Assembly (NCBI GenBank): GCA_031278835.1
Contig: JAITJP010000430.1
Coordinates: 1-14,678, forward strand
Origin: Deltaproteobacteria bacterium
GTDB taxonomy: Bacteria; Desulfobacterota; Desulfarculia; Adiutricales; Adiutricaceae
Direction: 5' to 3'
DNA: 14,678 nucleotides
The position numbers were made by a program, and so were the translations under genes. This document shows, piece after piece, positions 14,209-14,678 of the stretch (positions are counted from its first letter, which is position 1; each line of letters starts with the position of its first letter). The notes beneath the pieces were generated by a model. It saw nothing but the letters and a program-made list of their open reading frames with translations, searched no databases and had not been told where the DNA came from.

Positions 14209-14678
14209 CTGGAAGCCTCGCCATCGGTGGGCCTGCGGCGCCAGGCCAAAAACACGGCCCCGGCCATGGCCACCAGTAAGATTATGGAAATAAGCTCAAC
14301 AGAATAAACGTCCTCGCTAATGAGGCCCTGGCCCAAAAGCTTGGTCTCGGTTTGGCCGTACTGAACCGTGGTTAGCTTAGGAACGTTTGTTACGATCAGG
14401 GGCCCCAAAACCACCAACGGTAAGACCAAGGCCAGTAGGCCATAGATGGCCGAAGCAATCGAGGGCAGCTTTGATTCCTCGCCCTCGTTGGTGTTTCTGG
14501 TCAGCATGATGGCGAAAAAGATCAAAACGCAGACCGCCCCCACGTACATCAAGACCTGCATGAAAGCCAGAAAGGGACTGGCCAAAAGCAGATACATACC
14601 GGCCACGCCCAAAAAAGTCAAAACCAGCCCCAGCATGGCCCTAACCAAGTTCCTAGAACCAATGGCCATAAAGCCCCC
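14205..14678 (-). CDS. nuoJ: NADH-quinone oxidoreductase (complex I) subunit J (5' end outside window)
   Basis: Membrane-arm subunit (MrpA C-terminal domain homologue). The frame stays open to the window edge, and the first internal Met (14669) falls at the end of what should be the first membrane helix (MAIGSRNLVRAMLGL matches the segment after TM1 in the family). About 20-25 residues are therefore missing and the Met is not the start. QVLMYVGAVCVLIFFAIML is the characteristic third helix with the conserved tyrosine at the flexible pi-bulge. The stop overlaps the nuoK ATG by four bases. Upstream subunits such as nuoA-I would lie beyond the edge. Confidence 0.93.
   Translation of the reverse strand, partial: GGFMAIGSRNLVRAMLGLVLTFLGVAGMYLLLASPFLAFMQVLMYVGAVCVLIFFAIMLTRNTNEGEESKLPSIASAIYGLLALVLPLVVLGPLIVTNVPKLTTVQYGQTETKLLGQGLISEDVYSVELISIILLVAMAGAVFLAWRRRPTDGEASR

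Noticed and set aside
1..14678. CRISPR arrays, tRNA/rRNA genes, insertion sequences or phage genes
   Set aside because: No regularly spaced direct repeats, no cloverleaf or rRNA-like sequence, and no transposase, integrase or phage structural protein found; the tandem repeats seen are local duplications.

Overview
The window looks like chromosomal DNA from a Gram-negative anaerobe. An autotransporter-type outer-membrane protein implies an outer membrane, a bifunctional AdhE implies mixed-acid or ethanol fermentation, and the rest is a long complex I membrane-arm operon. The complex I gene order (nuoJ, nuoK, MrpD-like, small membrane protein, NuoL-like, nuoM, nuoN) resembles what I recall from Desulfobacterota (former Deltaproteobacteria). 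That placement is an inference from gene order and protein style only. The DNA is strikingly rich in GGCC and GCC/GGC codons, with AT-rich patches in the intergenic regions and in parts of the surface protein.

Left part, plus strand. Positions 1-2883 hold the 3' portion of a surface autotransporter gene, cut by the window edge: a Gly-rich modular passenger followed by a C-terminal beta-barrel. It ends at a rho-independent terminator. A 488-bp intergenic region follows. It has a GC-rich, hairpin-dense stretch, then an AT-rich stretch with a 25-bp near-perfect palindrome and a sigma70-like promoter, then adhE (3372-5984). AdhE converts acetyl-CoA to acetaldehyde to ethanol using NADH, and all catalytic and iron-binding residues are present. 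Just downstream is a gene for an APH/choline-kinase-fold small-molecule kinase (6045-6794). The adhE-kinase junction carries a decayed ~55-bp tandem duplication that leaves two ribosome-binding sites and two start codons, only one of them in frame. A bidirectional terminator (6809-6842) separates this unit from the convergent nuo operon.

Right part, minus strand, read from 14678 down to 6845: nuoJ (5' end cut by the window), nuoK, an MrpD-like antiporter subunit, a 93-aa two-helix membrane protein, a 595-aa hybrid with an MrpD-like core and a NuoL-like C-terminal tail, nuoM and nuoN. Together they would form most of the proton-pumping membrane arm, with four antiporter-type subunits where classical complex I has three. 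The remaining subunits would lie upstream, outside the window. Several junctions overlap by 1-14 nt, but the gaps after nuoK, after the MrpD-like gene and after the NuoL-like gene hold hairpins and repeats that could adjust expression within the operon.

The most notable points are the four-antiporter complex I with an unusual NuoL-like subunit whose TM7 lysine position is Asn, the duplicated gene-edge segments (adhE/kinase junction and nuoK 3' end), the modular Gly-rich passenger, and the palindrome upstream of adhE. No CRISPR array, tRNA, rRNA, transposase or phage gene was seen.
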